DNA of 64,000 bases from CAVPHV01 sp963704825 (GCA_963704825.1 CAVPHV010000011.1:124001-188000); one strand, 5' to 3'. Numbered from the stretch's first letter, positions 33,939 to 43,925 are shown. Notes: a model not told the origin generated them from the sequence alone. Numbers and translations are program-made.

Positions 33939-35740
33939 TTACGGCAGTTCGTTGACGCGATCGGTCGGTGGCGGGGGCACCGGGCTGAACGCAGCCAAGT
34001 AGTTGGCGAGCGCCTCCAGGTCGTTGCCGCCATCGAGTCGTGTCGCCGGATCGATTGTGGCGAAGGTGACGAAGTTGTCCCCGCCATCGGCCAGGAAGTT
34101 GTTCGCCGTCACGATGTAGGTCGCTGCCGGGTCCAACTCCACGCCATCCAGCATGACGTTGCTGATCGACACGGCGGTACAGTCACCGACCGCATCGATC
34201 GTGGTCGACAGGTCGTACGTGAATCCGTCCGACACACCAAGGTGTAGGAACGGACGGCTCGAACCGGCCGGCTGACATTGCTCCTCGAGTACCGAGACGA
34301 TCTGAGCGCCGGTCATCGGGAAGGTCAGCAGCGTGTTGCCAAACGGCTGGAACGTGAACGCCTCACCGTAGGTGACGACGCCGTCGCCCTCACCAGCCGA
34401 CTCGAGATACGTCAGATCTGAGCGCACCCCACCCGGGTTCATGAAGGCAACCTCGGCACCGTTGGCAGACGTCGCCCATGCTTGAGCATCGGCTACCAGG
34501 TTGCCGGCCGGCGACTCGACCCCGCGGTCATCGAACCCGTCGGGTTCACCACCGCGGTTGATGTCGGCGGTGATCGTCCCCAGCGGGATGTTGGCGGATT
34601 GGTCGAAGAGCGGTTGCCACTTGTCGATGACGGCCGTGACGGCTGGATCAGGCGTCAGCAGCGACTGATCGACGACATGGTTCGTCGCCGAGCTCTGCCA
34701 GCGGCGGACATCCTTCGTACGCTTGTCGAGGACGAGGTTCACCTCCGACACCACCCTGCCGTACGAGTAGGCACTCGTCACGATGCGGGGTTTGCCCCAC
34801 TTGTCGGGAAGCATGCAGTTGTACGGGAAGGTGGGTGTGACCGGTGATCAGCACGTCGACCTCGGGATGAAGCCGATCGTTGATGTCCACGATCGGCCCG
34901 GAGATACCGACGCAGGCATCGACGTCGCCGGGAGGCGGAGTCTGCGATCCACCCTCGTGCAGGAGCACGACAATGGCCTCGCACCCCTCTTCTTCAGCGA
35001 CGCACCAGTCGGTTGGCGGTGTCTGCCTCATCGAGGAAGGTCCAACCCCGTATCCCCGCTGCCGCGACGAGAGTGTCGGTGGCCTCTAGCGTCATACCGA
35101 TGAAGGCGACCGGTACTCCGCTGAACTTCTTGATCCAGTACGGCGGAAGCGGCGTCTTGCCGGTCTCGTCGTTGACGGTGTTGGCGGCGAGCCACTGGAA
35201 GTCGGCGCCTTCGTAGAGCTCGCTCTCGAAGTAGCAGCCATCGACGGGATGGCACCCACCATCTTGCATGCGGAGCAACTCGGTGACGCCTTCGTCGAAC
35301 TCGTGGTTGCCGACGCTCGACACGTCGAGCCCCATGGCGTTGAGCGACTCAACCGACGGCTCGTCATGGAACAGACCGGAAAAGGCCGCGAGAACCACCA
35401 ATGAGGTCACCGGCGGCGACGGTCAAGCTGTTGGGCACACCCTCGCGCAACGCAGCGAGCATGGACGAGAGATACTCTCCGCCACCGGCAACAACGCCAT
35501 CGGCATCACCGTTTCCGGTGGCCTCGAGGTGGCCGTGGTAGTCGTTGAAGGCCAACAGTTGGACAGGAACATGCTTGCGGGGTGTCGCCAGGGCACGTGG
35601 TGGTCACCGGTGGCGGACACGGGGTCGGACAACAAGGCAAGTGAGGTGACGGCAAGCGTAAACACCGCGACGAGGGCAAGAAGGCGCCGCCGCCCCACTC
35701 GTGAGCCGCGGACCGCGGCATTCACAACGGGTATGGACAT
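33939..35740 (-). pseudogene. Secreted 5'-nucleotidase/metallophosphatase broken by four frameshifts
   Basis: Five consecutive frames together encode one 5'-nucleotidase of about 600 residues. They are the signal peptide (from 35740, hydrophobic LLALVAVFTLAVTSLALL), the metal site AFNDYHGHLEATG (frame 35555-35364), GLDVSSVGNHEFDEG (35410-34994), DVLITGHTHLP (35031-34820) and the C-terminal nucleotidase domain with NPGGVRSDLTY, YGEAFTFQPFGNTLLTF (34820-33939). The frame changes fall near 35575 (one base missing), 35385, 35000 and 34828 (one base extra each). All catalytic motifs survive. It is either a very recent pseudogene or affected by indel errors. An intact enzyme would release nucleosides from extracellular nucleotides. 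Confidence 0.88.
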
Positions 35741-35955
35741 GGAGATCCCCCTCCCTGATAGGGCCCGGTTTTCAGCGCTCCGGGCAGTTGACTCCCGTTT
35801 TAGCAGAATCTCATGCGGCGCGTCGCGTCGGCCTCGTCACGGATAGCTCGTTTTGGGGGAGCGACCTGCTGGATCGAGGCAGGGTGGATCCGAGCAGCTC
35901 GCGGTACGAAAGCGACGACATCCATGTTTCCTGCGACGTGTATGGTCCGCCGGAC

Positions 35956-36876
35956 ATGACTCAGGTCCTGAAGAAGCCGTACGTGCTCGCGTCCATCGCG
36001 GTGCTTGTTGTGGTCGGGTACGTGCTCGCCACCAACAGCGATCCGATCCTCGCCGGGCACCGCAGCTACCTTTGGCTGTACCTTGGCGCGGCCGCCGCTG
36101 CGATCATCGGCCTTGCGGTCGGAACGGTGCGTCGCACCATCTCGGGCAGGCTCTGGCTGGGAATACTGGCGTCGATCCCGCTGCTGGCGCTTGCCGTCGC
36201 CGCCTGGCTTCTATCCCCATTTGCGGCGACCGATATCGCCCTCGACGCGCTTGCCGACTCGGACTCCGTCGTGGTTTCGTCATCGGCCTCGGCAATCACC
36301 ATCGAGCCGACAACGGGAGCCCGCGACGTCGGCCTCATCTTCCAGCCCGGCGCCAGAGTCGACGCCCGCGCCTACGCCCATATCTTGCGCCCGCTCGCCG
36401 AGGCGGGGTATCGAGTTGTCATCGTGAAACAACCCCTGGGAATTGCGTTCCTTGCTTCCGGCTTCGCCGAGGAGTGGGCTTCGACCCATCCCGAGACCGA
36501 GACGTGGGCGGTTGGGGGTCATTCGCTCGGGGGCGTCGTCGCCTCTTCCAACGCTGCCGACAATGCCGACATCGACGGCCTCGTATTGTGGGCTTCGGTC
36601 CCCGCTTCCGACATCTCTGATTCAACCCGGCTTGACGTCGCTTCGATCTATGGAACCAACGACGACCTGACGGACCCTGACCAAGTCCGAGAGTCTTCGG
36701 CAAACCTCCCGATGGGAACGCGCTTCGTTCCGATCGAGGGAGGAACCCATGCGTTCTTTGGCGACTACGGCATCCAACCCGGCGACGGCGAGCCTGGCGT
36801 GCCTCGCGACCAGGCGCAGGCCGAGATCGCTTCAAGCACTATTGGCTTCCTCGGCGGGCTCCTCGCGGCACAATGA
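35956..36876 (+). CDS. Membrane-anchored alpha/beta hydrolase (dienelactone hydrolase-like)
   Basis: 306 residues from the ATG at 35956; the open frame back to 35701 overlaps the nucleotidase signal region and is not favoured. Three spans (YVLASIAVLVVVGYVLA; LWLYLGAAAAAIIGLAVG; LWLGILASIPLLALAVAAWLL) precede an extracytoplasmic hydrolase. It has nucleophile elbow GGHSLGGVVAS, acidic residue IYGTNDDLT and the His in EGGTHAFFGDYG. A similar YdeN/DLH-like anchored hydrolase family exists in many Gram-positives. The substrate is unknown. Confidence 0.85.
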   Translation: MTQVLKKPYVLASIAVLVVVGYVLATNSDPILAGHRSYLWLYLGAAAAAIIGLAVGTVRRTISGRLWLGILASIPLLALAVAAWLLSPFAATDIALDALADSDSVVVSSSASAITIEPTTGARDVGLIFQPGARVDARAYAHILRPLAEAGYRVVIVKQPLGIAFLASGFAEEWASTHPETETWAVGGHSLGGVVASSNAADNADIDGLVLWASVPASDISDSTRLDVASIYGTNDDLTDPDQVRESSANLPMGTRFVPIEGGTHAFFGDYGIQPGDGEPGVPRDQAQAEIASSTIGFLGGLLAAQ

Positions 36877-37142
36877 GGGTTGTGCGATGGTGCCAACTTC
36901 GCATTCCTCCAGATATGAGCTCGAGGCTCCCGTCCGACAAGGGGCCCGGCACCCTACGCGGTGAAGGGCCTCTCACATCGAGCGCATCTGAGCCTTGGGC
37001 TCGTGGGTTCTCGGTTGCCAACGCCTTCGACCGGGGGGTGCCAGCACCACCGAATGTGGGGGGCTTCCACCCTTGCCATCCCGCCTACTCGAGGTGATCA
37101 TGCATGACCTGTTCAAGGGACTGCATCTGTTCGGGGAGGGTG

Positions 37143-37847
37143 ATGAGCGTGACTGCTCTCAAAGCCGTTGGCGTGCGCAAGACGTTCGCAGCCGAGTTTG
37201 CTCCTGTTCGGGCGTTGCGCGATGTCGACATAGCGGTTGATCACGGCGAGTTCGTGGCCCTCATGGGTCCCTCAGGGTGTGGCAAGTCCACGCTCTTGAA
37301 CGTGTTCGCCGGCTTCGAGCAGCCGGACGAGGGCACGGTCGTCGTCGACGGCGAGGAGATCAGTCGTCGTGACGAGAACTGGCTGGCAAAGTTCCGTCGT
37401 CACCACATCGGCGTGGTGTTCCAATTCTTCAACCTCCTCGACAGTGTCACCGCCGTCGAGAACGTCGCCCTGACCGCGATGCTCGGGGGGTTGAGCCGTC
37501 CGGCAGCGGTGTCCCGAGCTCGGGATACCCTCGATCTGCTTGGACTGGGAGATCGAACCGAACAGCTTCCCTCCCTCCTTTCCGGTGGTCAGAGGCAGCG
37601 GCTCGCGATCGCGCGAGCCCTCGTCAACGATCCGACGGTGATTCTCGCGGACGAGCCGACGGGCGCCCTCGACAGCGAAGGCGGCGCCGAGATACTGGAA
37701 CTGTTCCGGAGACTGCACGACGGAGGTCAGACGATTCTCATGGTGACCCACTCGCCTTCCGTGGCGGCCGGTGCATCGCGGGTGATCAGGATGCACGACG
37801 GAAGGATCACCTCACCGGTCAACGATCAGGCGTCTGCCGCGTCATGA
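37143..37847 (+). CDS. ABC transporter ATP-binding protein (LolD/MacB type)
   Basis: 234 residues from the ATG at 37143, with GGGAGGG upstream; an earlier ATG at 37104 lacks family-like residues. Walker A GPSGCGKST, Q-loop VFQFFNLLDSVTAVENV, signature LSGGQRQRLAIARAL, Walker B VILADEPTGALD and the H-loop VTHS are intact. This type pairs with FtsX-fold permeases, and its stop overlaps the next gene (ATGA), which is such a permease. The pair may export or release lipids/peptides or act in peptide-antibiotic resistance. Confidence 0.94.
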   Translation: MSVTALKAVGVRKTFAAEFAPVRALRDVDIAVDHGEFVALMGPSGCGKSTLLNVFAGFEQPDEGTVVVDGEEISRRDENWLAKFRRHHIGVVFQFFNLLDSVTAVENVALTAMLGGLSRPAAVSRARDTLDLLGLGDRTEQLPSLLSGGQRQRLAIARALVNDPTVILADEPTGALDSEGGAEILELFRRLHDGGQTILMVTHSPSVAAGASRVIRMHDGRITSPVNDQASAAS

Positions 37848-40225
37848 GCGCTGCCCTCGCCTGGTTCAGGATCGACCTGCGTCGCCGCTGGAAGTCGATC
37901 CTGGTGCTTGCCTTACTGATCGCTTTTGCCACGGGAACGATCCTCACCGCCGTGGCAGGCGCCAGACGGGCATCCTCTGCGGTCGATCGTCTGCTTGCCG
38001 TGACGCTCCCAGTCACCGCCGTCGCCCTGCCAAACGATCCGGGATTTGAGTGGGACGCCATCGAGGCGCTGCCCGGGGTCGAGGCCGTGGGCAAGTTCGC
38101 CGTCTCCACGTACGTCGTCGACGGGATTCCCGATGAGGACTTCTCGACCGGCTTTCCAGTGCTCGGAACCGACGTGTACTCGACGATCGAAAAGCCCGTA
38201 GTACTCAAAGGACGCGCCCTCGATCCTATGCGGCCAGACGAGGTCATGGCCACTCCCCTGTTCCTCGAGCACTACGGGCTCGACGTAGGGGACACACTCA
38301 CGATTCGCCTCTGGAGCCCTGAGCAGATCGACACCTTCGACACCCCAGACTTCGATGGTGGGCCGCCGGGGGGCCCGGCCATCGAGGCGACCATCGTGGG
38401 GTCGATTCGATCCCTGTGGTTCTCCGACAAGGAATCACCTCTGGGTGGCATGACGCCTTCACCAGCACTGGTCGAGCAGCACCCCGCCAACTTCCTCGGT
38501 GCACAACCCACCGCGTACGTGAACGCGATGATACGGCTCAGCGATGGTGCCGATTCGATACCGACCTTCAAAGAGGATCTGGCCAGGATCACCGGGCGCA
38601 ACGACATCGACGTGTGGGACATGGCGGCCGCCGCCGAGGAACTCAAGCAGGTGACGTCCTTCGAAGCCCGGAGTCTCATAGTGTTCGCCGTCGCCGCACT
38701 CGTCGCAGCCTTCTTCCTTGTCGGCCAGGCGGTGGCACGCCATGTGGCGTCGACCGTCTCCGACCTCGAGCCGTTGCGTGCGGTCGGCATGACACCTGCC
38801 GAGTCGGGGGTAGGCGCCACGTTGGGTCCGACCGTCGCCGCGGTCGCCGGCGTCGCCCTGGGGGTCTCCATCGCATATGCAGCGTCGCAATGGTTCCCTG
38901 TTGGCACCGCGTCGTGGATGGAGCCGTCGCCGGGGTTCGACACCGATTGGATCGTCTTCGGGTTCGGAATGGTCGTCATCCCGTTGTTCGTGGTCGGCGG
39001 CTCACTCCTCGCCGCAACGATGGCCATCTCGGCGACTCGACGACACCCAACCCCCAGGAGGTCGGTGATCGCGTCCCGACTCGCACAGATCGGAATGCCG
39101 GTACCTGTGGTCGTCGGGAGCCGCTTTGCACTCGAACCGGGAAGCGGCTCGAGGTCGGTGCCGGTGCGACCGGCACTTCTCGGAGCCATCTTCGGCGTAC
39201 TCGGGATCGTGGCAGTGTTCACGTTCGCAAACGGTATCGACGCGACCATCAGCGATCCACAGCGGTTCGGCCAGACGTGGGAACTCGCCACGTTCATTGG
39301 GTACAACAACGAGGACTATGCCCCGATCGACGAGGTAGTGACCCGCATCGCTGCCGACGCGGATGTCACCTCTGTCAACAACCTGCGACTCGACGTGGCC
39401 CAGATGGCTGGAGCCGCCGTTTCGGTGCTCACTCTCGATCCCGTGGACACGCCGCTCGACGTGGTGCTCACCGAGGGCACAATTGCTACGAAGTCGGGCG
39501 AGATCACGATTGGCCCTCGTACAGCTGAGGCGACCGGTCTCGACGTTGGTGACACCGTCGCCGCCGCCGGGTCGGCTGGGGATGTGGATCTGACGGTGAC
39601 CGGCATCGGCTTCCTATATCCAAGCCCCCACAACGACTACGCCTCCGGTGGTTGGGTGACCGCGGAGACCTACGACTCGCTATTCGATGGTTTCAAGTTC
39701 CACATCGTCCTGTTCGATGTAGCGGCGGGGGTCGGTCCTATGACCGTCGCCGAGCGTCTTGGGCCCTTGGGAATCGAGACCGGCCCGAACGAACCGCTCC
39801 CCGAGCAACGTCAGCTTCTCCAGGTCCAGGCAATCCCATGGTTCCTCGCCGGGTTCCTGGCGTTACTGGGCGTCGCCGCGGTGGGCCACGCAATGGCGAC
39901 AGCCGTGCGACGGCGCCGACGTGACCTGGCCGTACTGAGGGCTGTCGGGATGACCAAGCCCCAATCGAGGCGTGTCTTTGTCGCCCAGGCAACCATTCTC
40001 GCCCTGATCGGACTCGCGGTCGGTATTCCTCTAGGGGTCGCACTGGGGCGAACTGTGTGGAGATACGTCGCAGACATCACGCCCGTCTACTACGTGCCTC
40101 CCATCGCACTGGCTGCCGTCGCGCTCGTTGTTCCGTTCGCCATACTTGCGGCCAACCTGATGGCCATCAGGCCATCGTCGCGGGCCGCCAACATGCAGCT
40201 CGGTGAGGAGCTGAGATCGGAGTGA
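37844..40225 (+). CDS. FtsX-family ABC permease (two FtsX domains)
   Basis: 793 residues with the usual two-FtsX layout. An N-terminal span (ILVLALLIAFATGTILTAVAGARRAS) is followed by an extracellular domain and a first FtsX block (VFAVAALVAAFFLVGQAVARHVAS... MAISATRRHP). A second span/extracellular pair and a C-terminal FtsX block (GFLALLGVAAVGHAMATAVRRRRRDLAVLRAVGMTKPQSRRVF ... AVALVVPFAILAANL) complete it. It is coupled to the ATPase, and its stop lies 4 bp before the kinase gene. The role may be lipid or peptide transport linked to sensing by the kinase. Confidence 0.92.
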   Translation: MSAALAWFRIDLRRRWKSILVLALLIAFATGTILTAVAGARRASSAVDRLLAVTLPVTAVALPNDPGFEWDAIEALPGVEAVGKFAVSTYVVDGIPDEDFSTGFPVLGTDVYSTIEKPVVLKGRALDPMRPDEVMATPLFLEHYGLDVGDTLTIRLWSPEQIDTFDTPDFDGGPPGGPAIEATIVGSIRSLWFSDKESPLGGMTPSPALVEQHPANFLGAQPTAYVNAMIRLSDGADSIPTFKEDLARITGRNDIDVWDMAAAAEELKQVTSFEARSLIVFAVAALVAAFFLVGQAVARHVASTVSDLEPLRAVGMTPAESGVGATLGPTVAAVAGVALGVSIAYAASQWFPVGTASWMEPSPGFDTDWIVFGFGMVVIPLFVVGGSLLAATMAISATRRHPTPRRSVIASRLAQIGMPVPVVVGSRFALEPGSGSRSVPVRPALLGAIFGVLGIVAVFTFANGIDATISDPQRFGQTWELATFIGYNNEDYAPIDEVVTRIAADADVTSVNNLRLDVAQMAGAAVSVLTLDPVDTPLDVVLTEGTIATKSGEITIGPRTAEATGLDVGDTVAAAGSAGDVDLTVTGIGFLYPSPHNDYASGGWVTAETYDSLFDGFKFHIVLFDVAAGVGPMTVAERLGPLGIETGPNEPLPEQRQLLQVQAIPWFLAGFLALLGVAAVGHAMATAVRRRRRDLAVLRAVGMTKPQSRRVFVAQATILALIGLAVGIPLGVALGRTVWRYVADITPVYYVPPIALAAVALVVPFAILAANLMAIRPSSRAANMQLGEELRSE

Positions 40226-40229
40226 GCAA

Positions 40230-41828
40230 GTGAACGGCACCATGGGCGTTGCCGGCGGGACGTTCACCGACGCTCGTCGTCGGCGGGACGTCGCATTCTG
40301 GATGGGCTGGGGGGTTCTGGTCCTGGTGGCGGTGGCGTATGCCGTCTGGTCGCTGCACGTGCTTCTCGACACGCCCAGCGTCTTGTCGCCTTGGTGGTTG
40401 GTCGGGTCGATCGCGATCCCTGTTGCATTGGTCGCGGCCCTCTCCTCGTCATTTCGTCCGCATGGTGCCGCCGTGTTACAACACACCCTGGTCGCGTCTG
40501 CGGTAGTCGCGATGATCCTCTCCGTCTATCTGGTCGTCGTCGTCGGGATGGGCCGCGATCTCGACGGCACCGAGCATCGTGTCCTGGGTCTGTCCATGGT
40601 GGCGGCAGTCGTCTCGGTGCTCCTGGTCGGGCCGCTTCGTCACCGCATCATTGGCGCAACAGAGCCATGGACCGAGGGCGCGGCCATGCGGTCGACCGCG
40701 GCCTTGGAGACCTTTGGGGCAAGGATGACGCGTTCCGTTCCCATGGACGAGCTGCTCCTCCAGCTGGCTGAGACCTTGCACGAGTCGATGGCGCCGGCGG
40801 GTGCCGAGTTGTGGGTCGGTGAGTCCGGAAACCTAGAGCGAACGGTCTCGGTGCCCGATCGGGGGCAGAGAAGCACCCACCTGACGGGGGCGGCGTTGGG
40901 TGCGGTCACCGTCGCCAGGGTGTCCGGCGCCACCTGGGGGAGCATGTGGGTCCCCGACGTCGTGAGCGACATCGACGGGGAGGACCACGACCTGCGGATC
41001 GCCTCGATCACCCATCTGGGAAAGCTCCTCGGCCTGATACTCGTGGCCCGCAACGCCGACGATGGTCCGTTTCGGTCTGCCGACGAGGTCGCCCTTGCGG
41101 ATCTGGCTCGGAGCCTTGGCCTGGCCCTCCACAATGTCGGCCTCGACTCAGCCCTGCAGAGATCCTTGAACGAGCTGGAACGGCGCAACGTCGAGCTTCA
41201 GGCGTCGAGGACGAGGATCGTGTCGGCGGGCGACGAGTCGCGGCGCCTCATCGAGCGCAACTTGCACGACGGGGCACAGCAGCATCTGGTGGCACTTGCA
41301 TTGAAGGTGCGCATGTTGGAGAGAAGGTTCGGAACCGCCGACGAGGCCCTCTCGGATGCACTCGACCAGCTCCAGAAGGACGTCCAGACGACGATCGACG
41401 AGGTACGGGAGTTGGCCCACGGGATCTATCCGCCCCTGCTCCGCGATCGTGGGCTGGGCAAGGCGCTCGAGAACGCAGCCGGCCGATCGCCCTTGCCCAT
41501 CACGGTCGATGCCACCGCGGTTCGGTTCGCTCCAGACATCGAGGCCGCGGTGTATTTCTGCTGTCTCGAGGCCATGCAGAACGCCGGCAAGTACGCCGGC
41601 GACGGCGCCCGCATCAATGTGGGGGTCACCACGGACAACGAGCACCTCAGATTCGAGGTCCTGGACGACGGCGTCGGGTTCGACTCCGAGAGCGTGGCTG
41701 AAAGCCACGGATTCGTGAACATGCGTGATCGAGTAGGCGCCCACGGCGGCCACCTCGTTGTCGAGTCGAGTGTGGGCCACGGAACGAGGGTGGCGGGGGA
41801 ACTTCCCTTGCCGCCGGCCGCCGATTGA
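40230..41828 (+). CDS. Membrane sensor histidine kinase, NarX/DesK type (HisKA_3), no cognate regulator nearby
   Basis: 532 residues with a GTG start and GGAG upstream. Four hydrophobic helices (about 20-135) are followed by a GAF-like domain (about 155-300), a short coiled segment and a HisKA_3 box ERNLHDGAQQHLVALALK with phosphoacceptor His346. An HATPase_c domain closes it (AMQNAGKYAG N-box, VLDDGVGFD G1, GTRVAGELPL). Such kinases normally have an adjacent LuxR-type regulator, and none follows. It belongs to the operon of the ABC/FtsX transporter and may sense the same substrate. Confidence 0.9.
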   Translation: MNGTMGVAGGTFTDARRRRDVAFWMGWGVLVLVAVAYAVWSLHVLLDTPSVLSPWWLVGSIAIPVALVAALSSSFRPHGAAVLQHTLVASAVVAMILSVYLVVVVGMGRDLDGTEHRVLGLSMVAAVVSVLLVGPLRHRIIGATEPWTEGAAMRSTAALETFGARMTRSVPMDELLLQLAETLHESMAPAGAELWVGESGNLERTVSVPDRGQRSTHLTGAALGAVTVARVSGATWGSMWVPDVVSDIDGEDHDLRIASITHLGKLLGLILVARNADDGPFRSADEVALADLARSLGLALHNVGLDSALQRSLNELERRNVELQASRTRIVSAGDESRRLIERNLHDGAQQHLVALALKVRMLERRFGTADEALSDALDQLQKDVQTTIDEVRELAHGIYPPLLRDRGLGKALENAAGRSPLPITVDATAVRFAPDIEAAVYFCCLEAMQNAGKYAGDGARINVGVTTDNEHLRFEVLDDGVGFDSESVAESHGFVNMRDRVGAHGGHLVVESSVGHGTRVAGELPLPPAAD

Positions 41829-42000
41829 CCAGTCCCGGCCAGCATCGTGCGGATGGGGAAGAACTCTGGGAGCGACCAACACCACCTCCGGCGCCAAACC
41901 CCGTGGCACCAGATTGCCGCGGCCGGCGGCCTTGTTGGCGGCCTCTTCATGCGCCTGGTCACCCGGGACGGTGGAGCGGGGCTCGGCTGCGGGAAGTGGG

Positions 42001-42429
42001 TCAGGAGGGCTCGTTGATCTGGCCAACTGCTCCGGTTGGGGTGAATCGGGCGAGCAGTCGCCCCTGATCGATCATGGCCTGGCGGTACTCGTCCCAATCG
42101 GGATGGGCCTTCCCGGCCACGGTTTCGAAGTAGGAGGCCAGCGCGTCGTTGGATGCATCCTCCGGGCTGACGGTGACGTCGGTGAGTTCGACGGTCCCGT
42201 CGATCGACAGGTACGACCAAGATCCGGGTTCGGAGATGTGGAGCACAACTCGCGGGTCGCGACGCATATTGATCGTCTTGGCTCGATCGTCGGTGATCGA
42301 GATCAGGAAGACACCGTCATCGACGCCGTACACAATGTCCGAAGACTGGGGACGGCCGTCGCGCCGGATCGTGATGAGTGTGGCGTGTTTGCGGGTCGAA
42401 GCCCATGCAATAGCTGCATCGAGGTCCAA
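42001..42429 (-). CDS. F420-dependent/PPOX-class split-barrel oxidoreductase (TTG start)
   Basis: 142 residues. The TTG at 42429 has a perfect AGGAGG seven bases upstream and gives the family-typical start LDLDAAIAWASTRKHATLITIRRDGRPQSSDIVYGVDDGVFLIS. The GTG at 42456 would add nine residues and has no such site. DDRAKTINMRRDPRVVLHI and the acidic loop fit the F420-dependent PPOX group of actinobacteria, which reduces diverse lactones and dyes. The product would be a soluble enzyme. Confidence 0.86.
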   Translation of the reverse strand: MDLDAAIAWASTRKHATLITIRRDGRPQSSDIVYGVDDGVFLISITDDRAKTINMRRDPRVVLHISEPGSWSYLSIDGTVELTDVTVSPEDASNDALASYFETVAGKAHPDWDEYRQAMIDQGRLLARFTPTGAVGQINEPS

Positions 42430-42742
42430 GAATCTGCCTCCTGTGTTCGGGCTCACCTGGCCAGGGGTTCTGGCAGGTCCGGCACCATGTTCATACGGAC
42501 GTCATCGCTATGACGACGGCCTCGTCTGGCGCTCGCTCCCCCAGACACCCGACCGGGTCGACAGCTTCAAGAATCGGCATCGCCGCCCCTGCAGCCTCTC
42601 TCGCGAGTGGAGCGAGGCCGGGGCCGCGTTCTTGACCCCGCCCCAAGATGCTGTGGCGGAGATTCGGTACGGCGTCAAGAGGCTCTGGACCTCATGCAGG
42701 TCCAAAGGATGGCTCGGGCAGCCGTCGCCCGTTGCCCAGCTC
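42430..42742. other. Intergenic region, no gene supported
   Basis: About 310 bp between the split-barrel gene and the USP gene. Open frames on both strands are out of family context and show no domain motif. Only the AGGAGG site at 42437-42442, used by the split-barrel gene, is supported here. Confidence 0.5.
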
Positions 42743-43192
42743 TCAGGCAGCCAGGGGAGGAGCAATCACGACCGGCACTCGAGACCGCGCCACAGATGAC
42801 CGCCAGGAACGTCGCGTCGCCAGTCGCTGGTCCATGACCACACTCGTCGCGGCCACTCTGCCTACCGTATCGAAAGCGATTCTGTTCGGCTTGGGACCGC
42901 CGGTCACGATCGTTGTGACGTGGTGATCCCCAAAGCGCGAGGAGTAGACGTCGGCGAGACGTTCGAGATAGATCTCCCTCGCGTCTGGATAGGAGATGTC
43001 CTCGGCCTCGGCAAAAGCTGAGATGTTGGCCACGGTGTCGCGGTTGATCAACACGAGCACGGTGACACGTCCTCCGCGATCGACTACCTCTTTGGCGACT
43101 TCGATGACTCCGTTTTCTTTGGCGACTTCGACGGTCGAATCACCATCGCGGGCGGGTTCGATCACGGCGATCATATGCTCTTGGATCTTCAT
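42743..43192 (-). CDS. Universal stress protein-like protein
   Basis: 149 residues. EHMIAVIEPARDG, DRGGRVTVLVLINRDTVANI, DHHVTTIVTGGPKPNRIAF and a C-terminal PVVIAP suggest a UspA-type alpha/beta fold, although the ATP motif GxxGxG(9x)G(S/T) is not preserved (only GGPKPN). The fold call is moderate. Its ATG overlaps the TetR stop (ATGA), so it is translated with the TetR regulator. Confidence 0.72.
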   Translation of the reverse strand: MKIQEHMIAVIEPARDGDSTVEVAKENGVIEVAKEVVDRGGRVTVLVLINRDTVANISAFAEAEDISYPDAREIYLERLADVYSSRFGDHHVTTIVTGGPKPNRIAFDTVGRVAATSVVMDQRLATRRSWRSSVARSRVPVVIAPPLAA

Positions 43193-43827
43193 GTTTGTTC
43201 CTCTTTGTCTGGCTCTGTTCGATTCAGCTGTTCATCTGGAGACCACGGAATGGTGACGATGAGGCCCCAGAGGTACTCGTCGTCGACCGTGGCTCCGGTG
43301 AGAAGGACGCGGTAGTAGATGGGTCCGAGGATGTGGTCCAATATCAGCTCGATCTCCTCGTCGGCCGCCTCGGTGGCGATCTCGCGAACGAGCTCCGCAG
43401 CGATGCTCCGTCTTTCGGACCAGAATTGGTGAAACCCATCCGCGAGGCGTTTGTTCCGCGCCGATTCGCCCACGATTCCGGCAATGATGGCCCCAAGGTC
43501 GGTGCGCCTATTCACCCGCACGATGTCCTGGAGGAAGACAAACAGCGCGTAGCGTGGATCGTCGAGCGCCGGCACCGGAACGCCTTCCTCTGCGAGGTTG
43601 CTCAGCAGATGCAGAACGAGGTCCTCTTTGGAGCGGTAGCGCCGATAGAGCGTGTCCTTGCCAATGCCGGCACCGCGGGCGATTTCATCCATCGAAGCGC
43701 CGGTGAATCCGCGCTCGGCCAACACCGACCGCGCCGACTCGAGAATCGCTCGGTCTACCGCCGGGTCACGGGGTCTGCCCCTCAGCCGGGGTTTGGTCGG
43801 CGTTGTATCCAACATGGCATTTACCAT
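43189..43827 (-). CDS. TetR-family transcriptional regulator
   Basis: 212 residues. The helix-turn-helix reads ILESARSVLAERGFTGASMDEIARGAGIGKDTLYRRYRSKEDLVLHLL. The C-terminal ligand domain starts near residue 75. An alternative ATG is four codons in (43815). It forms an operon with the USP-like gene. Upstream repeats of ACCATAC suggest autoregulation. The inducer is unknown. Confidence 0.92.
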   Translation of the reverse strand: MVNAMLDTTPTKPRLRGRPRDPAVDRAILESARSVLAERGFTGASMDEIARGAGIGKDTLYRRYRSKEDLVLHLLSNLAEEGVPVPALDDPRYALFVFLQDIVRVNRRTDLGAIIAGIVGESARNKRLADGFHQFWSERRSIAAELVREIATEAADEEIELILDHILGPIYYRVLLTGATVDDEYLWGLIVTIPWSPDEQLNRTEPDKEEQT

Positions 43828-43850
43828 ACCATACTGTCCCGTATTGTAAT
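43822..43850. promoter_or_regulatory. Operator-like inverted repeat upstream of TetR-USP operon
   Basis: ACCATAC (43828-43834) TGTCCC GTATTGT (43841-43847) is symmetric except for one base, and a further ACCATAC half-site overlaps from 43823. It lies within 25 bp of the TetR start, a typical TetR self-control position. Confidence 0.55.
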
Positions 43851-43925
43851 AGAGGTGATGTGCCGATCACCCGCGATGCCGCTGAGCGCTCACACTCCCG
43901 GAAGCCATCTACGCCGCTGCACCCG

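Noticed and set aside
35701..35955. N-terminal extension of the membrane hydrolase to 35701
   Set aside because: It would overlap the nucleotidase signal peptide in antisense and adds Arg/Ser-rich residues unlike any anchored hydrolase.
36873..37097. 74-codon plus-strand frame before the ABC ATPase
   Set aside because: Low-complexity Pro/Gly residues, no ribosome-binding sequence and no recognisable fold.
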